Assembly: GCF_000209165.1 (NCBI RefSeq)
Contig: NC_009044.1
Coordinates: 1,488,001-1,552,000, forward strand
Direction of reading: 5' to 3'
DNA: 64,000 bases
Origin: Scheffersomyces stipitis CBS 6054
Taxonomy: Eukaryota; Ascomycota; Pichiomycetes; Serinales; Debaryomycetaceae
Position 1 is the stretch's first letter; each line of letters starts with the position of its first letter. Positions 19,591-29,093 of this stretch are shown here, one piece after another. The translations under genes were made by a program, and so were the position numbers. The notes under the pieces are model-generated. The model worked only from the letters and a program-made list of their open reading frames with translations. It did not search any database and had not been told where the DNA came from.

Positions 19591-21219
19591 ATGGCTACTG
19601 ACGGTCAAGGAAAGAGCGCAAGAGCTCCTAATGATAATGTGGACTACTCCTTATATTTGGTAACAGACTCTACCATGATTCCAGAATCATCTACCTTCAT
19701 CAAGCAGGTCCAGGAAGCCGTAGATAGCGGTGTTACTTTGGTTCAATTGCGTGAAAAGTCGCTTTCGACTCTTGAATTCGTTAAAAGAGCCGAAGAAGTT
19801 CACAGTATAACCAAAAAGAAGGGAATTCCTTTAATTATCAATGATAGAATTGATGTCGCACTCGCTATAGATGCTGAAGGTGTTCATGTTGGTCAGGATG
19901 ACATGCCTGCTGAATTGGCTAGAAAGTTGTTGGGCCCAAATAAGATTTTGGGGGTCACCTGCTCAAATCCCGAAGAGGTCGATGTTGTAGTCAAACAGAA
20001 AGTAGCCGACTACGTTGGCTTGGGGACCGTGTACAAGACTAACACCAAGAAGAATGTCAGTGATCCCGAAGGCACGGGACCCATCGGAATCAGAAAAATG
20101 CTTCGTGTTTTAGGAGACTACAACAAGGAAGCTGACTACAAGATCAAGTGTGTGGCTATCGGCGGAATTAATCATTCCAATGCCGATAAAGTGTTGTACC
20201 AATGTCAAGTGACTGAGCAGAAGCTCGATGGTGTGGCCGTAGTTTCGTGTATAATGGCTTCAGCAGATGCTAGGAAGGCTACTTTAGACTTAGCAAAAAT
20301 TATTGCTTCTGAGCCTGCCTTTTCCATTACTACTCGTTTATCTGAATCTAACCTTGATAGTTTTCTGAAGCGTCATGGCATTAAGACTTTGGGCCAAGTT
20401 CAACCATTGGTTCACCACATTACCAATAATGTAGTGAAGAACTTCAGTGCCAATGTGACCCTATCTATTGGGGCGTCTCCTATCATGTCTGAACTAGCTG
20501 AAGAATTCGACGAGCTTGTTGGCAATGCCAAACATATAGCTTTGGTTTTAAATCTAGGAACACCTTCTCTGGACATGATGTCAGTCTTTAAACAAGCAAT
20601 TCAAGTATACAACAAATATGGCAAACATATTATATTTGATCCCGTCGCCTGTGGGGCTACCAAAGCTCGTCTAGAGTGTGCCAGAATCCTCTTGAACACT
20701 GGCCATGTCTCTGTTATCAAAGGAAATGTTGGTGAAATCATGTCTGTATGGAAGTTGACTACTTTCTACATTGCCAAATCTGTTGGAGAATCCAACACCA
20801 TGAGGGGAGTTGACTCCATTTTCAATCTTCTGGAACACATTTTGCTCGAAAGAGCTCGTCAAGTAGCCCTGGAGTTCAAGACAGTTGTTGTAGTCACCGG
20901 TAAAAAGAACTTCACGGTTTCTCCAACTGGTATAGTAAGATCATGTCTTGGAGGAAGTCCATTGATGGGCAAGATAACAGGTACTGGGTGTTCTTTAGGC
21001 AGCACTATTGCTGCATTCTTGGCAGCTGGAGCTGACGGTGAATTAGAACAAGACTCGACGTGTGTATTTGATGCTGCCACTATTGCAGTAGAGATGTATA
21101 ACAGTGCAGGTAAGCAAGCGGCAGTCAGTGTCAGTACTCCAGGATCTTTCAGTACTAAATTTCTTGACCATCTAAGCAGGGGACAGGATCTTATCCCAAC
21201 TTTGTTCTCTAGACCCTAA
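19591..21219 (+). CDS. THI6: Bifunctional thiamine-phosphate synthase / hydroxyethylthiazole kinase
   Basis: A 542-residue fusion enzyme with the same domain order as yeast Thi6. The N-terminal domain (about 15-245) joins HMP-PP and HET-P to thiamine phosphate: VQLREKS (51-57), IINDRIDVALA, GVHVGQDD, YVGLGTVYKTNTKK and the phosphate-binding loop GPIGIRKM. The C-terminal domain (about 255-540) phosphorylates hydroxyethylthiazole: HHITNNVVKNFSANVTLSIGASPIMSE, DPVACGAT, IKGNVGEI, VVVTGKKNF and the catalytic TGTGCSLG with Cys467. The protein is cytosolic and works in thiamine synthesis and salvage. I see no obvious TPP riboswitch or intron; yeast THI6 genes are controlled by transcription. Confidence 0.95.
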   Translation: MATDGQGKSARAPNDNVDYSLYLVTDSTMIPESSTFIKQVQEAVDSGVTLVQLREKSLSTLEFVKRAEEVHSITKKKGIPLIINDRIDVALAIDAEGVHVGQDDMPAELARKLLGPNKILGVTCSNPEEVDVVVKQKVADYVGLGTVYKTNTKKNVSDPEGTGPIGIRKMLRVLGDYNKEADYKIKCVAIGGINHSNADKVLYQCQVTEQKLDGVAVVSCIMASADARKATLDLAKIIASEPAFSITTRLSESNLDSFLKRHGIKTLGQVQPLVHHITNNVVKNFSANVTLSIGASPIMSELAEEFDELVGNAKHIALVLNLGTPSLDMMSVFKQAIQVYNKYGKHIIFDPVACGATKARLECARILLNTGHVSVIKGNVGEIMSVWKLTTFYIAKSVGESNTMRGVDSIFNLLEHILLERARQVALEFKTVVVVTGKKNFTVSPTGIVRSCLGGSPLMGKITGTGCSLGSTIAAFLAAGADGELEQDSTCVFDAATIAVEMYNSAGKQAAVSVSTPGSFSTKFLDHLSRGQDLIPTLFSRP

Positions 21220-21614
21220 ATGCACAATTGCATCTATGACTCCATACATATACTATTGTATTGCATATAGATAAGAATTTCGTTAATTATACATCGATGT
21301 CAGATCTTCTTTCTAATTATTATATCTACAAAGCTCCATCGTTATTATTCATATGACTCTCTAACTTTTTCATTATTTCATCCTCTTCATCGAAAGTAGC
21401 TCCATACTTTTTGCAATCACCTGCATGCACCATGCGCGATTTAGCCGCATCACAAAAAATCAGATAAACAAAGCTAATAAATATCTTTATCAAGTAAAAA
21501 TGGACTTCTTGCGCTTTTTCTTCAATAATAAAATTTTAGGCTAATTTCTTTTCTTCATTTCTTTCAGCATCTTTCACTGCTGTCTCCATAGTCTTACTGT
21601 ACAAAGAATATGCC
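21220..21614. promoter_or_regulatory. THI6/WSS1 intergenic region with a uORF
   Basis: A 395-bp spacer. A 14-codon upstream frame at 21500-21544 lies 70 nt before the WSS1 ATG, followed by a pyrimidine tract ending in CTTTCAG. I found no matching intron donor. Confidence 0.45.
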
Positions 21615-23039
21615 ATGGTGCGGCCGGCCCCCAAGAAAAAGCCCGGGTCCAAGCCCAAACCTAACCGACCTTCTCCGGTTTCTAACATCACCAAAATTGG
21701 CTCTTTAAACAGATACGCAGACAAAGAGTATGCCAACGACCTCCTTCATCAAGTTGCCCGCTTGGTGGCTCCTATAATACATGAGAATAACTTCAAGGTA
21801 GGAACGTTGTGTGAAATGTTTCCAAAAGACGCGAATCTCCTCGGTTTGAATGTGAATCGAGGTCAGAAGATTTTAATCAGACTTCGCTACCACTCCAACG
21901 ATAGACTGTTTTACCCCATGGGGGACATTATTGGCACCTTTTTACATGAGCTTACCCATAACCTCTACAGCGCACATGACGATAAGTTCTATAAGTTTCT
22001 TGACGGGTTGAAGAAACGTTTTGAGGACATACAATACGGTGGAGCCTCCACTACTTATCGCTGCGAAGAAGAAACATTAGGAACAAAGTACAACGCTTTT
22101 GGTGGATATATGTCTGAACGTGAAAAACGTATACGTGCGTTGTCGAAACCCAAGTATAAGACTGAACTGCGCAAGTTGGGCACTTCCGGCGGTGGAATCT
22201 CTAAGGTGGTGGCTGATCCAAGACAATTGCGGCAGATGATTCTTGCTGCTGCAGAAAGACGTATGAAAGACAATAAGTGGTGTAACCATAACTCTGATAT
22301 CACGGAAATAGAGCCTACAAATGAAGAACTTGATATTATTGAAATTGAAGACGAAGAGGCAGATAACAACACTACTCAAAAAAACTTTCCAGAAAAGTAC
22401 AAAGAGGTGATAGACTTGACAAGTGAAGAGTATGGAGAAAGTCGGACTTCTAATGACGAAATAATTGTAGTGGATGCTTGTGATAATAGTAATAAAGACA
22501 GAAAAGCACCAGAGATTGTATCTCCGCTTCAACCAAAGGCCATGCTCGACATCCCCAAGTCGATTCTACGGCGTCCTTCGACTTCTCCCGAGTTAGAAGA
22601 AATGAACTCTGTCCATACCACTGGTAGAAAAGTTCAATTCTCAGGGTTGCTCTTACCTGCTTTTGATGAAGAAAAACCACAGAACCACAAAGAGTCGGAA
22701 GCTGAAGAGTTGGAGGACATCCAGTATACTTTTTCCTCGTCACCAAAAATGTTCTTTGGAGCTGAGCAGCAGTACCCACGTAGAAAGCTTGTAGCGGACT
22801 TGAACTTTGACCAGATATTGAAGAAAGCGGACAAGATTGAGATTCATAAGGCAGTTGCCAAGAAGACGAATGCAAGGAAAAAAATGGTCAAAAGTACTGG
22901 CAAGAAGCTCAAACGCAATCAGAAAGAGGACGCTTCAAATTCGACAGCTACTCCCAAGAGGAGAAGGAAAAAGGCAGTTTTGAAGGAAAAGCCAGGGAAG
23001 AAGATCGTGAGGACTATCACTTTTGAGGAATTACTTTAG
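21615..23039 (+). CDS. WSS1: Wss1-type WLM-domain DNA-protein crosslink protease
   Basis: A 474-residue metalloprotease. The N-terminal WLM/SprT-like domain (about 20-185) carries the zinc motif in FLHELTHNLYSAHDDKFY (HExxH plus a downstream His). Wss1 cleaves proteins crosslinked to DNA and is recruited by SUMO and Cdc48. The C-terminal half is disordered and charged. It has three SUMO-interaction-like cores, each flanked by acidic residues: LDIIEIEDEE, EVIDLTSEE and EIIVVDACD. A Lys/Arg-rich tail (about 420-465) could bind DNA or act as a nuclear signal. The family in baker's yeast is shorter (269 residues), so the basic tail is an extension here. The start is the only well-placed ATG; an AUG-containing short leader frame precedes it. 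Confidence 0.88.
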   Translation: MVRPAPKKKPGSKPKPNRPSPVSNITKIGSLNRYADKEYANDLLHQVARLVAPIIHENNFKVGTLCEMFPKDANLLGLNVNRGQKILIRLRYHSNDRLFYPMGDIIGTFLHELTHNLYSAHDDKFYKFLDGLKKRFEDIQYGGASTTYRCEEETLGTKYNAFGGYMSEREKRIRALSKPKYKTELRKLGTSGGGISKVVADPRQLRQMILAAAERRMKDNKWCNHNSDITEIEPTNEELDIIEIEDEEADNNTTQKNFPEKYKEVIDLTSEEYGESRTSNDEIIVVDACDNSNKDRKAPEIVSPLQPKAMLDIPKSILRRPSTSPELEEMNSVHTTGRKVQFSGLLLPAFDEEKPQNHKESEAEELEDIQYTFSSSPKMFFGAEQQYPRRKLVADLNFDQILKKADKIEIHKAVAKKTNARKKMVKSTGKKLKRNQKEDASNSTATPKRRRKKAVLKEKPGKKIVRTITFEELL

Positions 23040-23441
23040 GTTTTATGGGTTGTGGTGTATTATTAACGGAAAGGTTGAATTGATATTATTGATATTGTAA
23101 AGGTACTATAGCAACTACTATTATGTGAACCTTTAATTATTACTCTTTTTTATATTTGTAAGTCTTTATGTTTAATATGATATTGTAATGTTACTATAAT
23201 TTTATTATCTGCTTACTGCTATTGATTATTGTATATATGTGACTGTCTTGACTTGAAGGGTTCAAGCTGATTGGAGTGATTGCAAAAATTCGAAATAAGA
23301 TTTCTTCAGTGCATAATAATTCTGCACAGTTACGCGCCTCTTTCTGCAACTTCGATTGAGTTTTTCATTTCTGCTCCGAACAGCAAGAACTCTCCACACT
23401 ACAGATTATCAGACTAAATCCTAGCTCGCCTAAACTTCTCC
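23040..23441. other. WSS1/UGGT intergenic region
   Basis: A 400-bp, very AT-rich first half (3' end signals) followed by the promoter of the glucosyltransferase gene. No gene is seen. Confidence 0.5.
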
Positions 23442-26400
23442 ATGTTCAGTCGATGGTATTTTCTGTTGCTAGTAGTGCTACTGGTCCAGTTTGTAGTGGC
23501 TGAAAATCAGAAGACTGGTCCAGATCAGAATACGTTACTGGTTCAACTACAGGCACCATGGAAAGAGACGGATTTCGAATTGAACCTTCTAGAAAGTATT
23601 GCCGCTGCCAACGAACTGTTGTACGTTTCAAGCGTATTGAAATTAGCTGGTATTTCGAATATTGAAGAAGAAGTTGAAGATCTAGAAGACTTTGAAGATG
23701 AGGACCTCGAATTGTCACGGAAATCTCACAAGGACAAGTACGAATTGTTGATGAAAAACATTGATAACGAAGAAACCAGAGCTACTATCAATTTCACATT
23801 AGTCAATAAATACTACTCTCCTAGAATTGAGTCGCATTATGATCATTATGCTTCAGATGTGGAAGCGGAATTGTCCGAGAGATTGAAGACTGAATGTGCT
23901 GTAGACTCTTTTGGTAACAAATTGGACACGTTAGATGTGTGGCTCTTGTACAACAACAAGCTATATTGTTCTAAGGATGAGTTGTATGCGTTACAAACTG
24001 ATAGCAGATCAGACGTACAGCCCTTGTTATTCGACAGAGTCATTGGAACAAATGAAAAAGCTCCACTTGTTGTACTTTATGGAGATCATAAGTCAGATCA
24101 GTTCCGCGATTTCTTCGAGAACTTATACGAAAGTGCCAATATTGGAAAACTCAGATTCGTGTGGAGATATCTTCCTCCCAAAACTGTAAGAAAGAACGAT
24201 ATTTTAACTGGTTATGGTGTAGACTTGACCTTGAAAAGAACAGATTATGTTGTAATTGACGACAGAGATGTTTCGAGCAAAATTTCAAATTCAAAGAAGA
24301 AGTCGTCCAAACCCAAACTCGACATTCGTAAAGATTTACACAAGATAGCAGCCTTGCAGGAATTGTTCCCTATTGACAAACTGTCGTTGCAATCTTTGGG
24401 TCTAAAATTAACTTCTTTCGTCAAAAGCAACAAACAAAAATCTAGCTATGACACCTTGGTGCAGATTTTGGAGGATTTCCCAAAGTACGTTTCTTTCTTG
24501 GCTGACTTACCAAGAGACAATAATGAAATTCTTGTTGGTGATATCGTTGATTCGAATGAAAAATTAGGTCTTTCCAAGGAATCATTTGGGTTGTATGTTA
24601 ATGGCTCTCCTATTCATAGGCTTGAGTTAGATTTACTAAAATTATTTGAAAAAATTAAGGATGAGCTTGATTTCATCAATAAGTTGCAAGAGTTGGGTTT
24701 CACAATAGAGCAAGCCAAGTTCCTTCTTACCAAGTTTGCCTTGCTCAGTGCTGTAAAACAGACCCAATTCAGAAACGGCAATACTATCATGGGAAAAAAT
24801 GAAAATAGATTCAAGGTCTACGATTATGCCTTTACTAAGACATCTAAAAGAGGAGTAGTCTTCTTAAACGATCTTGAAAATGACAATAGCTATCTGCATT
24901 TCACTACGAATAGTAGAGAAGCATATTTGGGTCCTGAATCATATCGATTGCGGCCAAATCAGATACCCCCACTGAGAGAAAATATTCATGATTTGATATT
25001 TGCTGTTAATTTCGGTAATAGGGAACAATTAAGAGTACTTTTCACTCTTTCAAAGGTGATATTGGACAACGGGATTCCTCAGCAAGTTGGTATAATACCA
25101 GTTCAAGGTGAAGATCCTCTTGATTTGATTCTTGCAGAGAAGTTCTATCACATTGTAGCAACTTCAAGCCCTCAAGAAGCTTTGGCATTTCTCTATAAAT
25201 ACTTAGAATCAAAATCTGTGGATGAAACTCAGAATTTGATTGACACAATCACAATACCCATTGGTCAAGAAATTGGTCCAGAAGCATTCCAAGATGTTTT
25301 GCTCAGGTTTTCAATTGATCAAGCATCTGTTATCTTCAATGGTGTGATCTATGAATTGACTTCCCCTAACTGGCAGATAGCGATGAGCAAACAACTCAGC
25401 CAGGATATTGCCTTATTGAAGCTGCATCTTCGAAACGGTAATGCAGAAGGAAAATCCTTGAAAAGTCTACTCTATGAAAACGCAGGCACTGAGAGAAACT
25501 TGAGAATAATCCCAATTGAACCAAGTGATACATTGTACAAGGCAGTAGATGAAGACCTTATCAAGTATTCAACATTGATTCGCAAGGATACTACTGAAGG
25601 CATAGCTGGTACATTTTGGTTAGTGGGTGATTTGAACAAGAAAATATGTCAAACCCAGCTATTGAATTTACTAATTTCCTTTAAGAAGTCAAAGTATGAC
25701 TACCAAATCAGAGTTATAAACTCGGGAACCACTTCAGCTGTGCTTAATAAGGTGAAGAAATCCTTTAAATTGGATAAATTATCTAGCCCAAAGATCGATA
25801 AGGTTATAGAATTGTTCAAGTCAGAGTTCAGGGAAGTCTCAGCTTCTTCAAATAATACCATTATCAAATTTTTGGAATCCAAACAGTTGCCCCTGCATCA
25901 CGACTTCCTATTATTCAACTCAAGATATTTCCGTCTTGATATTCCTCTTTCAAAGAAAGAAATTGAACTTTTGTTGGAATATGAGTACTCTCAGCGATTA
26001 TCACTTTTTGATGATATTCTCAAGGCTTATCCTGAAGTTTTCCATGGTCAGCAAATTGATAACTTCAGTCTACCAGCATCTGTTGGAAGTAGAGAAGACT
26101 GGATGGACTTGGTAACTAGTGTGGTCACGAAATCATTCCATTTCGATGATAGGCTGTTCATCACTGATGTGTCTAGATTTGATTTTAGCAAGTTGAACTA
26201 TGGAAATTGCATTGACGTGAATACTTATGAAGTAACCAAGAAAATTGACATATTACTTATAGTTGATCCTCTTGACGAGTATTCACAAAAGCTTGCAACT
26301 ATTGTCAAGTCCGTAGCTGACATCCCGTTTGTCAATACTCGAATTTTGTTGCAACCATCAACGGAAGAGGTTGAAGATATCACAATCAAAAGATTCTACA

Positions 26401-28004
26401 GAGGAGTTTACGAGAGCTCTTCCCCAATGTTCGTAGATGGAAAGTGGAGTTCAAATTCCAGTGCATCGTTTGAACTGCTTCCTGGAAGTGAATTGTTCAC
26501 CACTGATTTGGATATTCCAACAAGATGGTTAACAACTCTCAAGGAAAGTCCAATAGGTGTAGACATGGACAACATTAAATTTGACAACTACAACAATAAG
26601 AATGCCTACGGTGTATATGAGCTTAGAAACATTCTTATTGAAGGATATGCTAGAAATGTAGCAAATGGAAATGCTCCTTCTGGCATTTCTATGAAATTGG
26701 CAAAGTCAGGTTCAATAACTGATACTATAGTTATGTCCACTATGGGATACCTACAATTGAGTGCGCTTCCCGGGATCTGGAAGCTTTTCCTCGACAGTGG
26801 TAAAAGTTCCAAGCATTATTCATTACTTTCTGCTTCTTCTAATAAGTTTGAAGCTAATACGGCCTCTTTGGAATATGTCGATATTGGTATTTTCAACCTC
26901 AATGGCCAATTGATTTTCCCAAGATTAAGAAAGAATCCAGGCTACGAAGGAGTTGAATTTTCCAACGATGCTGAAGCTGATAAAAATGAAGGTATCAAGA
27001 ACGCCGGCATTATACAATCGGTATTTAAGATGGACAAGCCAGCAAAGGAAGCAGATATAAATATCTTTACTATTGCTAGTGGGCACTTGTACGAGAGATT
27101 TGTGGGCATCATGACTGCTTCCTTGAGAAAGCACTCACATAGACTGATTAAGATATGGATTATTGAGAACTATATCTCGTCTCACTTCAAGAGGTTACTC
27201 CCATATTTGTCTGAAAAATATGATGTGGAGTTTGAACTCATTTCATACAAGTGGCCAAATTTCTTGCGCAAACAACGTGAAAAACAAAGAAGTATCTGGG
27301 GATACAAGATTTTATTTTTGGATGTGATATTTCCCCAAGACCTTCACAAGGTGATATTCGTAGATGCTGACCAGGTGGTCAGAACAGATATGCAAGATTT
27401 GGTTGATATGAATTTGGAGGGTGCTGCTTATGGATTTACTCCTATGTGTGATTCTAGAGAAGAAATGGATGGTTTCAGATTCTGGAAACAAGGCTACTGG
27501 ACACAAGTTTTGAAGGATGATTTGAAGTATCACATTAGTGCTCTTTATGTCGTAGATTTGGATAAGTTCAGACAGATTAGAGCCGGCGATCGCTTGAGGT
27601 CTCATTATCAAAAGCTTTCAGCAGACCCCAACTCATTGTCTAATTTAGATCAGGACTTGCCCAACAACATGCAAAGAAGCATCAAGATCTTCAGTCTTCC
27701 CCAGGAATGGTTGTGGTGTGAGGCTTGGTGTTCTGACGAATCCATGAAGACGGCCAAGACAATTGACTTGTGTAACAATCCATTGACTAAGGAAAGCAAA
27801 TTGGAGAGAGCCAAACGGTTGATTCCAGAATGGACTGTGTATGATGAAGAAGTGCAAGAATTGGTTGTTAAGGCTACTGAAGAGTACTACGAGAAGAAAG
27901 AAAAGGAATCGGAAGAATTCAAGAAGCTTGAAGAACAGGAAAGGCTGAGGGAAGAGGAAGAGGAAGAGGAAGAGGATAACGACATCGACCACGACGAATT
28001 ATAG
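23442..28004 (+). CDS. KRE5: UDP-glucose:glycoprotein glucosyltransferase (UGGT/Kre5 family)
   Basis: A 1520-residue ER-lumenal enzyme with a clear signal peptide (about 1-20, FLLLVVLLVQFVVA) and a C-terminal HDEL retention signal after an acidic Glu run. The middle ~1150 residues match the thioredoxin-like folding-sensor region of UGGT. The C-terminal GT24 domain (about 1200-1470) is very well conserved: VIFVDADQVVRTD with the metal-binding D1308-A-D1310, EMDGFRFWKQGYW, YHISALYVVDL, LDQDLPNNM and LPQEWLWCEAWCSDES. UGGT re-glucosylates misfolded N-glycoproteins for calnexin. Baker's yeast Kre5 is a diverged relative needed for beta-1,6-glucan. The intact motifs here fit an active UGGT better than a degenerate Kre5. 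The symbol follows the usual yeast naming. Confidence 0.9.
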   Translation: MFSRWYFLLLVVLLVQFVVAENQKTGPDQNTLLVQLQAPWKETDFELNLLESIAAANELLYVSSVLKLAGISNIEEEVEDLEDFEDEDLELSRKSHKDKYELLMKNIDNEETRATINFTLVNKYYSPRIESHYDHYASDVEAELSERLKTECAVDSFGNKLDTLDVWLLYNNKLYCSKDELYALQTDSRSDVQPLLFDRVIGTNEKAPLVVLYGDHKSDQFRDFFENLYESANIGKLRFVWRYLPPKTVRKNDILTGYGVDLTLKRTDYVVIDDRDVSSKISNSKKKSSKPKLDIRKDLHKIAALQELFPIDKLSLQSLGLKLTSFVKSNKQKSSYDTLVQILEDFPKYVSFLADLPRDNNEILVGDIVDSNEKLGLSKESFGLYVNGSPIHRLELDLLKLFEKIKDELDFINKLQELGFTIEQAKFLLTKFALLSAVKQTQFRNGNTIMGKNENRFKVYDYAFTKTSKRGVVFLNDLENDNSYLHFTTNSREAYLGPESYRLRPNQIPPLRENIHDLIFAVNFGNREQLRVLFTLSKVILDNGIPQQVGIIPVQGEDPLDLILAEKFYHIVATSSPQEALAFLYKYLESKSVDETQNLIDTITIPIGQEIGPEAFQDVLLRFSIDQASVIFNGVIYELTSPNWQIAMSKQLSQDIALLKLHLRNGNAEGKSLKSLLYENAGTERNLRIIPIEPSDTLYKAVDEDLIKYSTLIRKDTTEGIAGTFWLVGDLNKKICQTQLLNLLISFKKSKYDYQIRVINSGTTSAVLNKVKKSFKLDKLSSPKIDKVIELFKSEFREVSASSNNTIIKFLESKQLPLHHDFLLFNSRYFRLDIPLSKKEIELLLEYEYSQRLSLFDDILKAYPEVFHGQQIDNFSLPASVGSREDWMDLVTSVVTKSFHFDDRLFITDVSRFDFSKLNYGNCIDVNTYEVTKKIDILLIVDPLDEYSQKLATIVKSVADIPFVNTRILLQPSTEEVEDITIKRFYRGVYESSSPMFVDGKWSSNSSASFELLPGSELFTTDLDIPTRWLTTLKESPIGVDMDNIKFDNYNNKNAYGVYELRNILIEGYARNVANGNAPSGISMKLAKSGSITDTIVMSTMGYLQLSALPGIWKLFLDSGKSSKHYSLLSASSNKFEANTASLEYVDIGIFNLNGQLIFPRLRKNPGYEGVEFSNDAEADKNEGIKNAGIIQSVFKMDKPAKEADINIFTIASGHLYERFVGIMTASLRKHSHRLIKIWIIENYISSHFKRLLPYLSEKYDVEFELISYKWPNFLRKQREKQRSIWGYKILFLDVIFPQDLHKVIFVDADQVVRTDMQDLVDMNLEGAAYGFTPMCDSREEMDGFRFWKQGYWTQVLKDDLKYHISALYVVDLDKFRQIRAGDRLRSHYQKLSADPNSLSNLDQDLPNNMQRSIKIFSLPQEWLWCEAWCSDESMKTAKTIDLCNNPLTKESKLERAKRLIPEWTVYDEEVQELVVKATEEYYEKKEKESEEFKKLEEQERLREEEEEEEEDNDIDHDEL

Positions 28005-28853
28005 ACTTCGAATCCAAAGGAAAAGGTATATAAAAGATAATTTTGCAAATTCAATTGCTTTTAATTTAAAGAAAACTTGTGAAAAGTATTCGATATAGCT
28101 GTAAGTGAGCGCTTTTGTGTCTTGACACACTTCAACACTAGCATGACATGCTATTAAGCATTTTAAATTTCAGGTAGAAAAACTCGAAAAAATCAATTCG
28201 TATCATCTTTTCGATCTGGGATCCTTTCGTATTCTGCTAAATAATCTTCAGTAGCCTTTGTGTTTCCTTACTATTCTTCTAGCTTCCATTGATGGTTCAA
28301 AAAATCGTGAAATGTTGCACCCAAATCTATCTGCAGGATAGGGCCGGTGGACTCAACATTCTGCAGATCTAGAGAGCCAGTGGGGAACGTGGAAGAATCG
28401 GAAGGTCGGGCCAATCTGCATTTAAAATTGCTTCAAATCCTTTCAAATTCTAGAAACCTATCCAGACATAAGATTTTTAAATATGAGCTGGGTTTTGTAG
28501 TCATAAGTTATGTTTTCGTATTTCCAGCTCCCACTATACGCCCATTAGTCTGTTTATCGTATAGAATCAACGCCTGCATAGTATACTATCGGCCTGCAGA
28601 TACATTCATAATAATTAGTCATGTCACATGCTGGCAGCGTTAACGGACAAAATCTGGTTGTGTGCAGGCTCGATAACTGAAATATTTTTGGCCCATGCCT
28701 CCATGATCTTGATTTTTCAGAATTGTGTATCAGTGTCTTTTCTATTGAATTCTTTCGACAGGTCTAATTGGCGTTGTTTGCGGTGAAATACTAAACCTTA
28801 AACGCTGCTGAGTTTCTTGTGGAATAGTAAGTTCTTGAGTTGAGTCTTCCTAC

Positions 28854-28866
28854 CTGTAAGCGCTTA
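28854..28866. promoter_or_regulatory. CTGTAAGCGCTTA element before MET13
   Basis: Contains the perfect 10-bp palindrome TAAGCGCTTA. Its half-site CTGTAAGCG is identical to the arm of the inverted repeat upstream of THI6. Function is unknown. Confidence 0.45.
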
Positions 28867-28867
28867 T

Positions 28868-28874
28868 TGAGTCA
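28868..28874. promoter_or_regulatory. Gcn4-type site TGAGTCA
   Basis: TGAGTCA matches the bZIP Gcn4 consensus TGA(C/G)TCA and lies 219 nt upstream of the MTHFR start. Amino-acid general control of methionine genes is established in yeasts; binding here is inferred. Confidence 0.5.
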
Positions 28875-29093
28875 CCGTGAATTACGCATAGATTGAATTT
28901 TTCAACATTCATTAACCTTAAAATCGTTAGACTGTTTTTTCTGCTTTCGAAACAAAACGTATCTGAAGTTATCAGTTCTGTCTGATTTGTCATTCTACAT
29001 CTCCATCTCAGATCTGTGTTGATATTCTGGATTAAGCAAAATTCATTTTTTTGACATATTCATTGTTTATAACGTATTCATTCATCAATTGAA

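Larger units (their letters stand above)
28005..29093. promoter_or_regulatory. MET13 upstream region
   Basis: A 1.1-kb spacer between co-directional genes. It contains TGAGTCA (28868-28874) and the CTGTAAGCGCTTA element (28854-28866). A frame at 28347-28643 has no recognisable content. No gene is seen. Confidence 0.5.
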
